Source of the DNA: CANKBT01 sp038236005
Lineage (GTDB): Bacteria; Actinomycetota; Actinomycetes; Mycobacteriales; SCTD01
DNA: 40,647 nucleotides
NCBI GenBank assembly: GCA_038236005.1
Contig: JBBSTI010000009.1
Coordinates: forward strand, 1 to 40,647
Direction: 5' to 3'
In this document: positions 23,681-31,371 of the stretch, piece by piece
Layout of the letters: every line of letters starts with the position of its first letter
Numbering within the stretch: position 1 is the first letter of the stretch
Program-made: the position numbers and the translations under genes
Notes under the pieces: generated by a model
What the model was told of the DNA's origin: nothing
Database searches by the model: none
Seen by the model: only the letters and a program-made list of their open reading frames with translations

Positions 23681-23799
23681 GGAACACCCCTCTCGTCGGC
23701 CCGGTGGGGGCCGGTTGCAGGCTCCCCGGTCGAGGGGCCTGGGGTGCAGTCCACCGGAGTCCGGTCCTGGGCGCAAGTGCCGTCACCTGTTCGATGCGT

Positions 23800-24204
23800 T
23801 CAGCCGGTCAGGAAGGACAGGCGCACGGAGCGGTCAGGGTTGTCGAGGTTGAGGTCCACCAGGGCGATCGACTGCCACGTGCCGAGGGCCAGCACTCCGT
23901 CGAGCACGGGCACCGAGGCGTACGGGGCGACCAGCGCCGGCAGCACGTGCGACCGTCCGTGTCCCCGGCTGCCGTGGGCGTGGCGCCATCGGCCGTCGGC
24001 CGGGAGCAGGTCGGCCAGCGCCGCCAGCAGGTCGTCGTCCGAGCCCGCGCCCAGCTCGAGGATCGCCACCCCGGCCGTGGCGTGCGGGACGAAGACGTGC
24101 AGCAGCCCGTCGCCGCGACCCCGCACGAAGTCCGCGCACTCGCGGGTGAGGTCGCGCACGACCTCCTGGGAACCGGTGTGCACGTCCAGCAGCAGGGTGT
24201 CCAT
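23800..24204 (-). CDS. YjbQ family protein (UPF0047)
   Basis: 134 residues, a complete YjbQ protein. Conserved positions include VPHATAGVAILELGAG, the His in GHGRSHVLPAL, GVLALGTWQSIALVDL and the closing NPDRSVRLSF. The family forms trimers with a putative metal site from conserved His/Glu. Some members can replace ThiE (thiamine-phosphate synthase activity) at low level, but the normal role is not settled. The ATG at 24204 fits the family start. It stands alone between DUF3052 and a divergent protease gene. Confidence 0.93.
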   Translation of the reverse strand: MDTLLLDVHTGSQEVVRDLTRECADFVRGRGDGLLHVFVPHATAGVAILELGAGSDDDLLAALADLLPADGRWRHAHGSRGHGRSHVLPALVAPYASVPVLDGVLALGTWQSIALVDLNLDNPDRSVRLSFLTG

Positions 24205-24260
24205 GCCCGACTGCCTACCCGGGGGTGTCGACCCGACCCGAGCCCGCCACCCGGACCGCC

Positions 24261-24296
24261 CGTCGGCCGCTCCGTCGGTCGCTCCGTCGGCCGCTC
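24261..24296. repeat. Three tandem 12-bp repeats upstream of the protease gene
   Basis: CGTCGGYCGCTC occurs three times head-to-tail (24261-24272, 24273-24284, 24285-24296), differing only at one position. It lies in the 134-base space between the divergent yjbQ and protease genes, so it could be a multimeric binding site or a simple microsatellite. Confidence 0.7.
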
Positions 24297-24338
24297 CGGC
24301 GACGGCGACACGGGGCTGCGAGCCCCTACCGTGGCCTC

Positions 24339-25814
24339 GTGGCCGGACCCGACCCCCGAACGCGCGTGCTTGCTGCCGTGGTTGCGGTCGCGGTGGTGGT
24401 GGCGATCGGCGCGGTGGTCATCACCGGATCGGGCGGGCAGCCGGACCGGGTCGCCGCACCGACCCCGACCCCCGCCTCGTCACCGTCCCCGGAGCAGGCA
24501 CCGACCGGGACCCCCGCCGCCCCGGCCACGTCCGCGCTGCTCTCTTACGTCGTCAACACCTCTCCGGACGACACCGCGCTCGGCGAGCAGGCGGTGACCG
24601 CAGCGGGCGGCACGGTGATCGTCGCCTGGCCGCAGATCGGCGTCGTCGTCGCTCGGTCGGCGCGCGACGGCTTCGCGCCCGACGTCCGCGCGCAACCCGG
24701 GGTGCAGTCCGCCGGGGCGACCCGGACGGCCGCCGTGATCACCGATCCGGACGCCCCTGCGCAGCCAGCGGCGCCCGGCATTACCGAGCCGGGGCTGCCG
24801 CCGGAGGGCGACGCCTACGACGTCGCCGCGATCGGGACCGACCGCGCGCACGCCCTGCCCGAGGGTCGCGGGAGCAAGGACGTGCTCGTCGCGGTGCTCG
24901 ACAACGGCATCGAGGACACCCACCCGGACCTCGCGGGCCAGGTCGACGCCGCCGCCTCGGCAGGCTGCACCGACGGCGGGCGCCTGCGCACCGAACGGTC
25001 GGCCTGGTTGCCGACCGAGGGCGAGCACGGCACGCACGTCGCCGGCACGATCGCGGCCCTGGACAACGGGACCGGGGTGGTCGGGGTCGCCCCCGGCGTA
25101 CGCCTGGCTGCGGTCAAGGTGGTCGACGACGACGGGCTCATCTATCCCGAGTATGCGCTCTGCGGCTACCTGTGGGCTGCGCAGAGCGGGGCGACGGTCA
25201 GCAACGCGAGCCTGTACGTCGACCCCTGGCAGTACTGGTGCCCGGCCGACCCCGACCAGGCCGCGGCGATCGAGGCGGTCGGTCGTGCCGTCGCGTACGC
25301 CACCGACCAGGGCGTGCTCAACGTCGCCGCCGCCGGCAACGACAGCCGGGACCTGACCGACAAGGGGATCGACACCAGCAGCCCCAACGACACCGTGCCG
25401 GTCGACCGCCCGGTCGCCGACACCTGCCTCGACCTGCCGACCGAGCTGCCCGGGGTGCTCAGCGTCGCGGCGACCGGCTCGGCGGGCGACAAGGCGGACT
25501 TCAGCAACTACGGCCTCGGCAAGATCGCACTGGCCGCGCCCGGCGTGGACGTGTGGAGCACCACGCTCGGCGGGACGTACGGCGCCCGGTCCGGCACCTC
25601 GATGGCCGCCCCGCACGTCGCCGGGGTCGCGGCGCTGCTCGCGAGCCGGATGCCCGGCGCGACCCCGGCCGAGCTGACCGCGGCGCTGCTGCAGGAGGCC
25701 GACGACGTCGCCTGCCCGGTGCCCGCCACCGCGCAGCGCTGCGCCGGGACCGACGCCGACAACGCCTTCTTCGGGGCAGGTCTCGTGGACGCCTACGCGG
25801 CCGCGGGCGGCTGA
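24339..25814 (+). CDS. Membrane-anchored S8 (subtilisin-like) serine protease
   Basis: A secreted protease of 491 residues. One N-terminal membrane segment (about 10-29) has no clear cleavage site, so it is likely a signal anchor. A Pro/Thr/Ala-rich linker (about 38-65) and an I9-like propeptide region (about 68-135) follow. The catalytic triad is complete: Asp188 (AVLDNGIEDTHPDL), His230 (HGTHVAGT) and Ser421 (GTSMAAPHVAG). The oxyanion Asn lies in AAAGNDSRD. The domain ends shortly after the Ser region with no C-terminal anchor. The GTG at 24339 was chosen because it starts the signal segment; sequence upstream is repeat. Target proteins are unknown. Type VII mycosins have a C-terminal TM segment that is missing here. 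Confidence 0.9.
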   Translation: MAGPDPRTRVLAAVVAVAVVVAIGAVVITGSGGQPDRVAAPTPTPASSPSPEQAPTGTPAAPATSALLSYVVNTSPDDTALGEQAVTAAGGTVIVAWPQIGVVVARSARDGFAPDVRAQPGVQSAGATRTAAVITDPDAPAQPAAPGITEPGLPPEGDAYDVAAIGTDRAHALPEGRGSKDVLVAVLDNGIEDTHPDLAGQVDAAASAGCTDGGRLRTERSAWLPTEGEHGTHVAGTIAALDNGTGVVGVAPGVRLAAVKVVDDDGLIYPEYALCGYLWAAQSGATVSNASLYVDPWQYWCPADPDQAAAIEAVGRAVAYATDQGVLNVAAAGNDSRDLTDKGIDTSSPNDTVPVDRPVADTCLDLPTELPGVLSVAATGSAGDKADFSNYGLGKIALAAPGVDVWSTTLGGTYGARSGTSMAAPHVAGVAALLASRMPGATPAELTAALLQEADDVACPVPATAQRCAGTDADNAFFGAGLVDAYAAAGG

Positions 25815-25834
25815 CCCCGGACCACTCTCTCTGT

Positions 25835-25899
25835 GGGTCTGCGCGGGACGAATGCCGTTACCGACGGGTAGGGGGTTGACTGGCCCGGTGGGCAGACCC
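25835..25899. promoter_or_regulatory. Inverted repeat in the aceE upstream region
   Basis: GGGTCTGC (25835-25842) and GCAGACCC (25892-25899) are perfect inverted copies 49 bases apart, within the 120-base space between the protease and aceE. A TTGACT (25876-25881) lies between them but has no clear -10 partner. It may be a regulator half-site pair, or chance. Confidence 0.3.
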
Positions 25900-25934
25900 C
25901 CGCACCGGACCACCCCCTTCACCTCGGGAGCAGC

Positions 25935-28679
25935 GTGACCTCGACGAGCGACCCCGCCCTGACCATCGACGGCCTGCCGAGCCAGCTACCGGACTCCGAC
26001 CCGGCCGAGACCCGCGAGTGGATCGAGTCCCTCGACGCGATCATCGCCAACAACGGGTCGGCGCGCGCCCGCTACCTCATGCTCAAGCTGCTCGAGCGCG
26101 CGCGCGAGCAGCAGGTCGGGGTGCCGGCGCTGCGCAGCACCGACTACCTCAACACGATCCCGCCCAGCCGCGAGCCGGACTTCCCCGGCGACGAGCACAT
26201 CGAGCGACGGATCCGGGCGTACGTCCGGTGGAACGCCGCGATGACCGTCAGCCGCGCGAACCGTCCGGAGATCGGGGTCGGCGGGCACATCGCGACCTAC
26301 GCCAGCGCCGCCTCGCTCTACGAGGTCGGGTTCAACCACTTCTTCCGCGGCAAGGACCACCCCGGCGGCGGCGACCAGATCTACCTCCAGGGTCACGCCT
26401 CCCCCGGCATCTACGCCCGTGCCTACCTCGAGGGCCGGCTGACCGAGCACCACCTCGACGCCTTCCGGCAGGAGAGCCTGCCCAACGGTCTGTCGTCCTA
26501 CCCGCACCCGCGCCTCATGCCGGACTTCTGGGAGTTCCCGACCGTCTCGATGGGCCTCGGCCCGCTCGCCGCGATCTATCAGGCCCGGTTCAACCGCTAC
26601 CTGCACTCGCGCGGGATCAAGGACACCTCCCAGCAGAAGGTCTGGTGCTTCCTGGGTGACGGCGAGATGGACGAGCCGGAGTCGCTCGGTGCGATCGGCG
26701 TGGCGGCTCGCGAGGAGCTCGACAACCTGGTCTTCGTCGTCAACTGCAACCTGCAGCGGCTCGACGGTCCGGTCCGCGGAAACGGCAAGATCATCCAGGA
26801 GCTGGAGAGCAGCTTCCGCGGAGCGGGCTGGAACGTCGTCAAGGTCGTCTGGGGCCGCCAGTGGGACGATCTGCTCGCCAAGGACCACGACGGTCTGCTG
26901 CTCGGCGCGATGAACAACACGCCCGACGGGCAGTTCCAGACCTACTCGGTCGAGCCCGGCGCCTACACCCGCGAGCACTTCTTCGGCACCGACCCGCGCC
27001 TGGCGAAGATGGTCGAGCACCTGTCCGACGAGCAGATCCGCGGCCTGCCGCGCGGCGGTCACGACTACCGCAAGGTTTATGCGGGCTTTGACGCCGCCGC
27101 CCGCACGGTCGGTCAGCCCACCGTGATCCTGGCCCACACGATCAAGGGCTGGACGCTCGGCAAGGACTTCGAGGGCCGCAACGCCACGCACCAGATGAAG
27201 AAGCTCACCAAGCCCGAGCTGAAGGAGCTGCGCGACCGGCTGCTCATCGACATCAGCGACCGCGCGCTCGAGTCCGACCTGCCGCCCTACTTCCACCCGG
27301 GGCCGCACAGCGCCGAGATCGAATACATGAAGGAGCGGCGCGACGCGCTGGGTGGCCCGATCCCCCGCCGGGTCCTGCGGGCCAAGCCGCTCACCCTTCC
27401 GCCGGCCACGGTCTACGACGACCTCAAGAAGGGGTCCGGCAAGCAGAAGGTCGCGACCACCATGGCCTTCGTACGCCTGCTGAAGGACCTCATGAAGGAC
27501 AAGGGGATCGGGCAGCGCATCGTCCCGATCATCCCGGACGAGGCCCGCACGTTCGGCATCGACGCGATGTTCCCGACCGCCAAGATCTACAGCCCGCACG
27601 GCCAGCGCTACGAGTCCGTCGACCGCGCCCTGCTGCTGTCCTACCAAGAGTCGACGGTCGGGCAGATCCTGCACGAGGGGATCACCGAGGCCGGCTCGAT
27701 GGCGTCGGTGATCGCCGCCGGTTCCTCGTACGCGACGCACGGCGAGCACATGATCCCGGTCTACGTCTTCTACTCGATGTTCGGGTTCCAGCGCACCGGC
27801 GACCAGATGTGGGCGATGGCCGACCAGCTGGCCCGCGGCTTCTTGCTCGGCGCGACGGCTGGCCGCACGACGCTGAACGGCGAGGGGCTGCAGCACCAGG
27901 ACGGGCACTCGCTGCTGCTGGCGTCGACCAACCCGGCGGTGGTGGCGTACGACCCGGCTTTCTCCTACGAGATCGCGTTCATCGTCGAGGAGGGCCTGCG
28001 GCGGATGTACGGCGAGACGGGGCGGGAGGGACAGGGAGAGGACGTCTTCTTCTACCTCACCGTTTACAACGAGCCCTCTCCGCAGCCGCCGATGCCGGAG
28101 CTCGACGGACTGCGAGAAGGGGTGCTCCGTGGGCTCTACCAGCTTTCTGCGCGGGACGGCGCAAAAGCGCAGATCCTCGCGAGCGGGGTGTCGGTGCGGC
28201 ATGCGCTGGAGGCCCAGCAGCTGCTCGGAGAGCACTGGGGGATCGCCACCGACGTCTGGTCGGTGACCTCGTGGAACGAGCTGCGCAACGACGCGGTGGC
28301 CTGCGAGCAGGAGCTGCTGCTGGACCCGTCGTCGGAGCGGCGGCCCTACGTCGAGCAGGCGTTGCCCGACGGATCGACGTTCGTCGCGGTCAGCGACTGG
28401 ATGCGCGCCGTGCCCGACCAGATCGCGCGCTGGGTGCCCGGCGACTGGAGCTCGCTCGGCACCGACGGCTTCGGTCGCTCGGACACCCGGGCAGCCCTGC
28501 GTCGGCACGTCCACACCGACCCCGAGTCTGTCGTCGTCGCCACCCTGGCCGCGCTCGCCCGGCGCGGCGAGGTCGAGCACTCGGTCGTGCAGGACGCGAT
28601 CGCTCGCTACGACCTGCGCTCCGACCGGGTCGACCCGGGCAAGGACACCCAGGAAGGCAGCTCGGAGGTTTCGGGCTGA
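25935..28679 (+). CDS. aceE: Pyruvate dehydrogenase E1 component, homodimeric type
   Basis: AceE decarboxylates pyruvate with thiamine diphosphate and passes the acetyl group to lipoylated E2, linking glycolysis to the TCA cycle. The 914 residues match the single-chain E1 of actinobacteria and gamma-proteobacteria. The ThDP motif starts with GDGEMDEPES (about 240-249) and closes with NCNLQRLDGPVRGN. The pyrimidine domain has YQESTVGQILHEGITEAGSM and MFGFQRTGDQMWAMADQ, and GLQHQDGHS is intact. The GTG at 25935 has GGGAG six bases upstream. Mycobacterial aceE (Rv2241) has ahpE and DUF3052 nearby, as here. The E2 and E3 genes are not in the window. Confidence 0.97.
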   Translation: MTSTSDPALTIDGLPSQLPDSDPAETREWIESLDAIIANNGSARARYLMLKLLERAREQQVGVPALRSTDYLNTIPPSREPDFPGDEHIERRIRAYVRWNAAMTVSRANRPEIGVGGHIATYASAASLYEVGFNHFFRGKDHPGGGDQIYLQGHASPGIYARAYLEGRLTEHHLDAFRQESLPNGLSSYPHPRLMPDFWEFPTVSMGLGPLAAIYQARFNRYLHSRGIKDTSQQKVWCFLGDGEMDEPESLGAIGVAAREELDNLVFVVNCNLQRLDGPVRGNGKIIQELESSFRGAGWNVVKVVWGRQWDDLLAKDHDGLLLGAMNNTPDGQFQTYSVEPGAYTREHFFGTDPRLAKMVEHLSDEQIRGLPRGGHDYRKVYAGFDAAARTVGQPTVILAHTIKGWTLGKDFEGRNATHQMKKLTKPELKELRDRLLIDISDRALESDLPPYFHPGPHSAEIEYMKERRDALGGPIPRRVLRAKPLTLPPATVYDDLKKGSGKQKVATTMAFVRLLKDLMKDKGIGQRIVPIIPDEARTFGIDAMFPTAKIYSPHGQRYESVDRALLLSYQESTVGQILHEGITEAGSMASVIAAGSSYATHGEHMIPVYVFYSMFGFQRTGDQMWAMADQLARGFLLGATAGRTTLNGEGLQHQDGHSLLLASTNPAVVAYDPAFSYEIAFIVEEGLRRMYGETGREGQGEDVFFYLTVYNEPSPQPPMPELDGLREGVLRGLYQLSARDGAKAQILASGVSVRHALEAQQLLGEHWGIATDVWSVTSWNELRNDAVACEQELLLDPSSERRPYVEQALPDGSTFVAVSDWMRAVPDQIARWVPGDWSSLGTDGFGRSDTRAALRRHVHTDPESVVVATLAALARRGEVEHSVVQDAIARYDLRSDRVDPGKDTQEGSSEVSG

Positions 28680-28742
28680 GCTCGGCCCATCCGACCCGGG
28701 CGCAGGTGCTTCCTCCGGCCCCGCGGGGGTAGTCCGCTGAGC

Positions 28743-29153
28743 ATGGAGCGAGGAAGCGACAAGCACGGGGCCCGGATGGATGACGCGATGGCCGAGGAGG
28801 TCGACGGGACGCTGACGGCCGGGAAGCAGACCCGGGCGGAGGAGTTCCTGGAGGCCGAGCCCAGCGGGGAGGACCAGCCCGACGTCGACCGCGACCCGGA
28901 CGGGGCGATGACCGGGGGCGTCCCGGACGGCATGACCGCTGAGGGCGTCGAGCAGCGGTCCCGGATCGCCACGTTCTTCGGCACCCACGTGTGGCCGGCC
29001 ACCGGCGAGCAGCTGGTCGCCGTGGCGCGGGAGCGGGAAGCGCCTGACGACGTGCTGGCGCAGCTGTCCTACGTTCCGCAGGGTCGTTCGTACGCCACGT
29101 TCGGCGAGGTATGGGAGGCGCTCGAGGGCGGGCGCGAGGAGCACCGCAGCTGA
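28743..29153 (+). CDS. DUF2795 domain protein with acidic N-terminal extension
   Basis: 136 residues. The C-terminal 60 residues form a DUF2795 domain, with VWPATGEQLVAVAREREAPDDVLAQL and the closing SYATFGEVWEALEG. The first 70 residues are hydrophilic and acidic, with repeated DG/GE pairs and no similarity. The domain is small and helical and its biochemical role is unknown. The ATG at 28743 lacks a strong RBS (GGGGGTAG thirteen bases upstream). The gene follows aceE by 63 bases on the same strand and may be read from its transcript. Confidence 0.8.
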   Translation: MERGSDKHGARMDDAMAEEVDGTLTAGKQTRAEEFLEAEPSGEDQPDVDRDPDGAMTGGVPDGMTAEGVEQRSRIATFFGTHVWPATGEQLVAVAREREAPDDVLAQLSYVPQGRSYATFGEVWEALEGGREEHRS

Positions 29154-29179
29154 CCGGGAAGAGACCGGGATCGCTCTTG

Positions 29180-29199
29180 GTTGTTGCACCGTCAACAAC
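29180..29199. promoter_or_regulatory. Inverted repeat, candidate operator of the OYE gene
   Basis: GTTGTTG (29180-29186), spacer CACCGT, CAACAAC (29193-29199): seven-base perfect arms with a six-base spacer, 12 bases upstream of the reductase start codon and next to its RBS (GAGGAG). Its size and spacing fit a dimeric repressor of the MarR/HxlR/TetR types that often control ene-reductases. No regulator gene is adjacent. Confidence 0.6.
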
Positions 29200-29211
29200 T
29201 CGAGGAGACCC

Positions 29212-30276
29212 ATGACCGACCTGTTCGCCCCGTTCCCGCTCGGCCCGCTCCAGCTGAAGAACCGCCTGGTGATGGCGCCCCTGACCCGCAACCGCGCCGG
29301 TGAGGGCGAGGCCCCGACCGAGCTTGCGGCCACCTACTACGCGCAGCGCGCGAGTGCTGGCCTGATCATCAGCGAGGGCACGCAACCGAGCGCGGTCAGC
29401 CAGGGCTACCCGCACACGCCCGGACTGCACACCGACGCCCAGGTCGCGGGCTGGCGCCTGGTCGCGGACGCCGTGCACGACGCGGACGGGCTGATCATCG
29501 CGCAGATCATGCATGCCGGCCGGATCGGGCACCAGGCCATCACCGGGCTCCAGCCGGTCGCCCCGTCGGCGATCACTCCTGCCGGCCAGGTCTACACCGA
29601 GCAGGGCATGCAGGACTTCGGCGCGCCCCGCGAGCTGGCCACCGACGAGCTGCCCGGCGTGATCGCCGAGTTCGTCGACGCTGCCCGCCGCGCGATCGAC
29701 GCCGGCATGGACGGGGTCGAGCTGCACGCCGCCAACGGCTACCTGCTCCAGCAGTTCCTCTCCGACAGCACCAACCACCGCACCGACGGCTACGGCGGCT
29801 CGCCGAAGAACCGGGCCCGCTTCGTCATCGAGGTCGCCCAGGCCGTGACGGCCGCGATCGGCGCGGACCGGGTCGGCATCCGGGTCTCGCCCGGCGGCAC
29901 GTTCAACGACATCGCCGAGACCGAGACCGCCGCGACCTACCAGGCGCTGCTGGCCGGTCTCGCCCCGCTCGGCCTGCTCTACCTGCACATGATGGAAGGG
30001 GCCGAGACCGACTTCCGCACGGCGCTGCGGGCGCAGTGGGACGGGACCGTCATCGTCAACACCGGCTTCGGCGGGCCGTCCGACCTCGTCACCGCACAGC
30101 AGAGCGTGGACGGCGGCCAGGCCGACCTGTTCTGCATGGGCCGTCCGTTCCTCGCCAACCCGGACCTCGTCCAGCGGCTCCAGACCGGGGCCGAGCTCAA
30201 CGAGCCGGACGCCTCCACGTTCTACGCCGGCGGCGCGAAGGGCTACACCGACTACCCCACGGTGCAGGCTGCCTAA
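29212..30276 (+). CDS. Old Yellow Enzyme-family NADPH:alkene reductase
   Basis: A flavin (FMN) ene-reductase of 354 residues that reduces activated C=C bonds and can act on xenobiotics such as nitro compounds. It keeps the classic family features: LKNRLVMAPLTRNRA at the N-terminus, substrate/flavin HAANGYL (His172, Asn175, Tyr177), FLSDSTNHRTDGYGGSPKNRARF, and the C-terminal phosphate-binding GFGG and MGRPFLANPDL. It belongs to the NemA/OYE-like class by length. The ATG at 29212 has GAGGAG upstream. A perfect inverted repeat just upstream suggests repression relieved by an electrophile (inference). A decayed VOC/DinB locus follows. Confidence 0.94.
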   Translation: MTDLFAPFPLGPLQLKNRLVMAPLTRNRAGEGEAPTELAATYYAQRASAGLIISEGTQPSAVSQGYPHTPGLHTDAQVAGWRLVADAVHDADGLIIAQIMHAGRIGHQAITGLQPVAPSAITPAGQVYTEQGMQDFGAPRELATDELPGVIAEFVDAARRAIDAGMDGVELHAANGYLLQQFLSDSTNHRTDGYGGSPKNRARFVIEVAQAVTAAIGADRVGIRVSPGGTFNDIAETETAATYQALLAGLAPLGLLYLHMMEGAETDFRTALRAQWDGTVIVNTGFGGPSDLVTAQQSVDGGQADLFCMGRPFLANPDLVQRLQTGAELNEPDASTFYAGGAKGYTDYPTVQAA

Positions 30277-30331
30277 GCCCTTGACCTGACGGCAGGGTCG
30301 GGGAGACCGTCGGCCGCCTGAGCCGGACGCG

Positions 30332-31015
30332 CACCCCACCGTTGCCTGTCGTGACCCGTACGCGTTGGCGGGGTTCTGGTCCCCGGCCCTGAACCTGGTC
30401 GAGGGCCCCGCCGACCCGAACGGGCCCCGAGGACGACGAGGCCTGCCTGATCGACCCGACCGGGCGGCAGCCCGCGCTGCTGTTCGTCCGGGTGCCCGAG
30501 CGCAAGAGCGTGCAGAACCGGCTGCACCTGGACCTCGAGCCCGCGACCACCCGGGAGACCGAGGTCGCGCGGCTGCTGGCGCTGGGAGCGACCCTGCTCG
30601 ACGACCGTCGTCGCCCGGACGGCAGCGGTTGGCAGGTGCTCGCTGACCCCGAGGGCAACGAGCTCTGTGTCGAGCGCACCCCTGCCGAGCGTGGCAACCC
30701 CGGTCCGGTCGACACCGGGCAGCGAAAGATGCCGCAGGTCCTGCGTACGGCCGGCGAGCGCGAGACGCTCGAGGGATTGCTGGAGTGGTATCGCGAGGGC
30801 GTCGTCCGCAAGCTCGACGGGGTCACGCAGGACGTTGCCAGCGCGTCCCCGGTGCGGTCCGGCACGAGCATCGCCGGGCTGGTGAAGCACCTCGCCGTGG
30901 TGGAGGACGGCTGATTCACCAGCGACCTCGAGGGGGGCAGCGACCCGTGGGCGCACGTCGACTAACAGGACGACCCGGAGTGGGAGTGGCGCACCGCCCG
31001 CGACGAGCCGGTGGC
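30332..31015 (+). pseudogene. Decayed VOC (glyoxalase-like) and DinB/DUF664 genes
   Basis: The first part reads HPTVACRDPYALAGFW and on to PADPNG in one frame. It then continues as PEDDEACLIDP, ALLFVRVPERKSVQNRLHLDLEP and ADPEGNELCVE one frame later, so a single extra base in the CCCC run at 30425-30428 breaks a VOC-fold gene. No start codon is visible at its 5' end. A DUF664 DinB domain follows in the second frame from a possible ATG (MPQVLRT...). It is hit by TGA at 30912-30914 and TAA at 30963-30965, where similar proteins carry on (VEDG-stop-FTSDLEGGSDPWAHVD-stop-QDDPEWEWRTARDEPV). The rest is lost by about 31015. A single frameshift could be an error, but two stops and lost ends indicate real decay. 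Confidence 0.82.
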
Positions 31016-31080
31016 CCATGATCATGCGGCCTCGCACGGTGCTCTCGGTGCGACGCGTGCGACGAGCCCCGGACACCGCC

Positions 31081-31095
31081 GGCACACGTTGTGCC
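31081..31095. promoter_or_regulatory. 15-bp palindrome
   Basis: GGCACA (31081-31086), CGT, TGTGCC (31090-31095): perfect arms of six with a three-base centre. It may be a binding site or a short hairpin. Confidence 0.45.
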
Positions 31096-31158
31096 CCGAC
31101 CACTGCGGAGCGGAGACGCTGACCTGCGCAGCGGCTGCACGCGACGGCGCAGCGCAGC

Positions 31159-31185
31159 ACAAGGTGTGCAGCCTGCACACCTTGT
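31159..31185. promoter_or_regulatory. 27-bp perfect palindrome
   Basis: ACAAGGTGTGCAG (31159-31171), a single C at 31172, then its exact reverse complement (31173-31185). Arms of 13 without a mismatch are far longer than chance would give in this window. As RNA it would be a stable hairpin between convergent transcripts; as DNA it looks like a high-affinity dimer operator (TetR-like size). No regulator gene is next to it. Confidence 0.75.
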
Positions 31186-31371
31186 CGGCCGGAGCCCGGA
31201 CGAACGGCGGTCAGGCACTGCCCCTACCTGCGTGGATGCTCCGGCCACGAACGAGCCCGTAGACAACGTGTGCGCAGGGATCACGCGTGGCCACCTCCGG
31301 ACCAAGGGGCACTTTGAGCGATTCGCCGACGCCTGACCCGTGAAGGTGGGCGACGGACAGCGCGCCAGCGT

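Larger units (their letters stand above)
31016..31371. other. Gene-poor spacer between decayed locus and PHP gene
   Basis: No frame here looks like a gene. The region contains two perfect palindromes (31081-31095 and 31159-31185), entered separately. It probably began as the 3' part of the decayed DinB locus or a lost neighbour. Confidence 0.5.

Noticed and set aside
25986..29333. A 1115-codon open frame on the minus strand
   Set aside because: It is antisense to aceE, DUF2795 and the start of the OYE gene, with low-complexity Arg/Val/Leu-rich translation and no domain; high GC creates such shadows.
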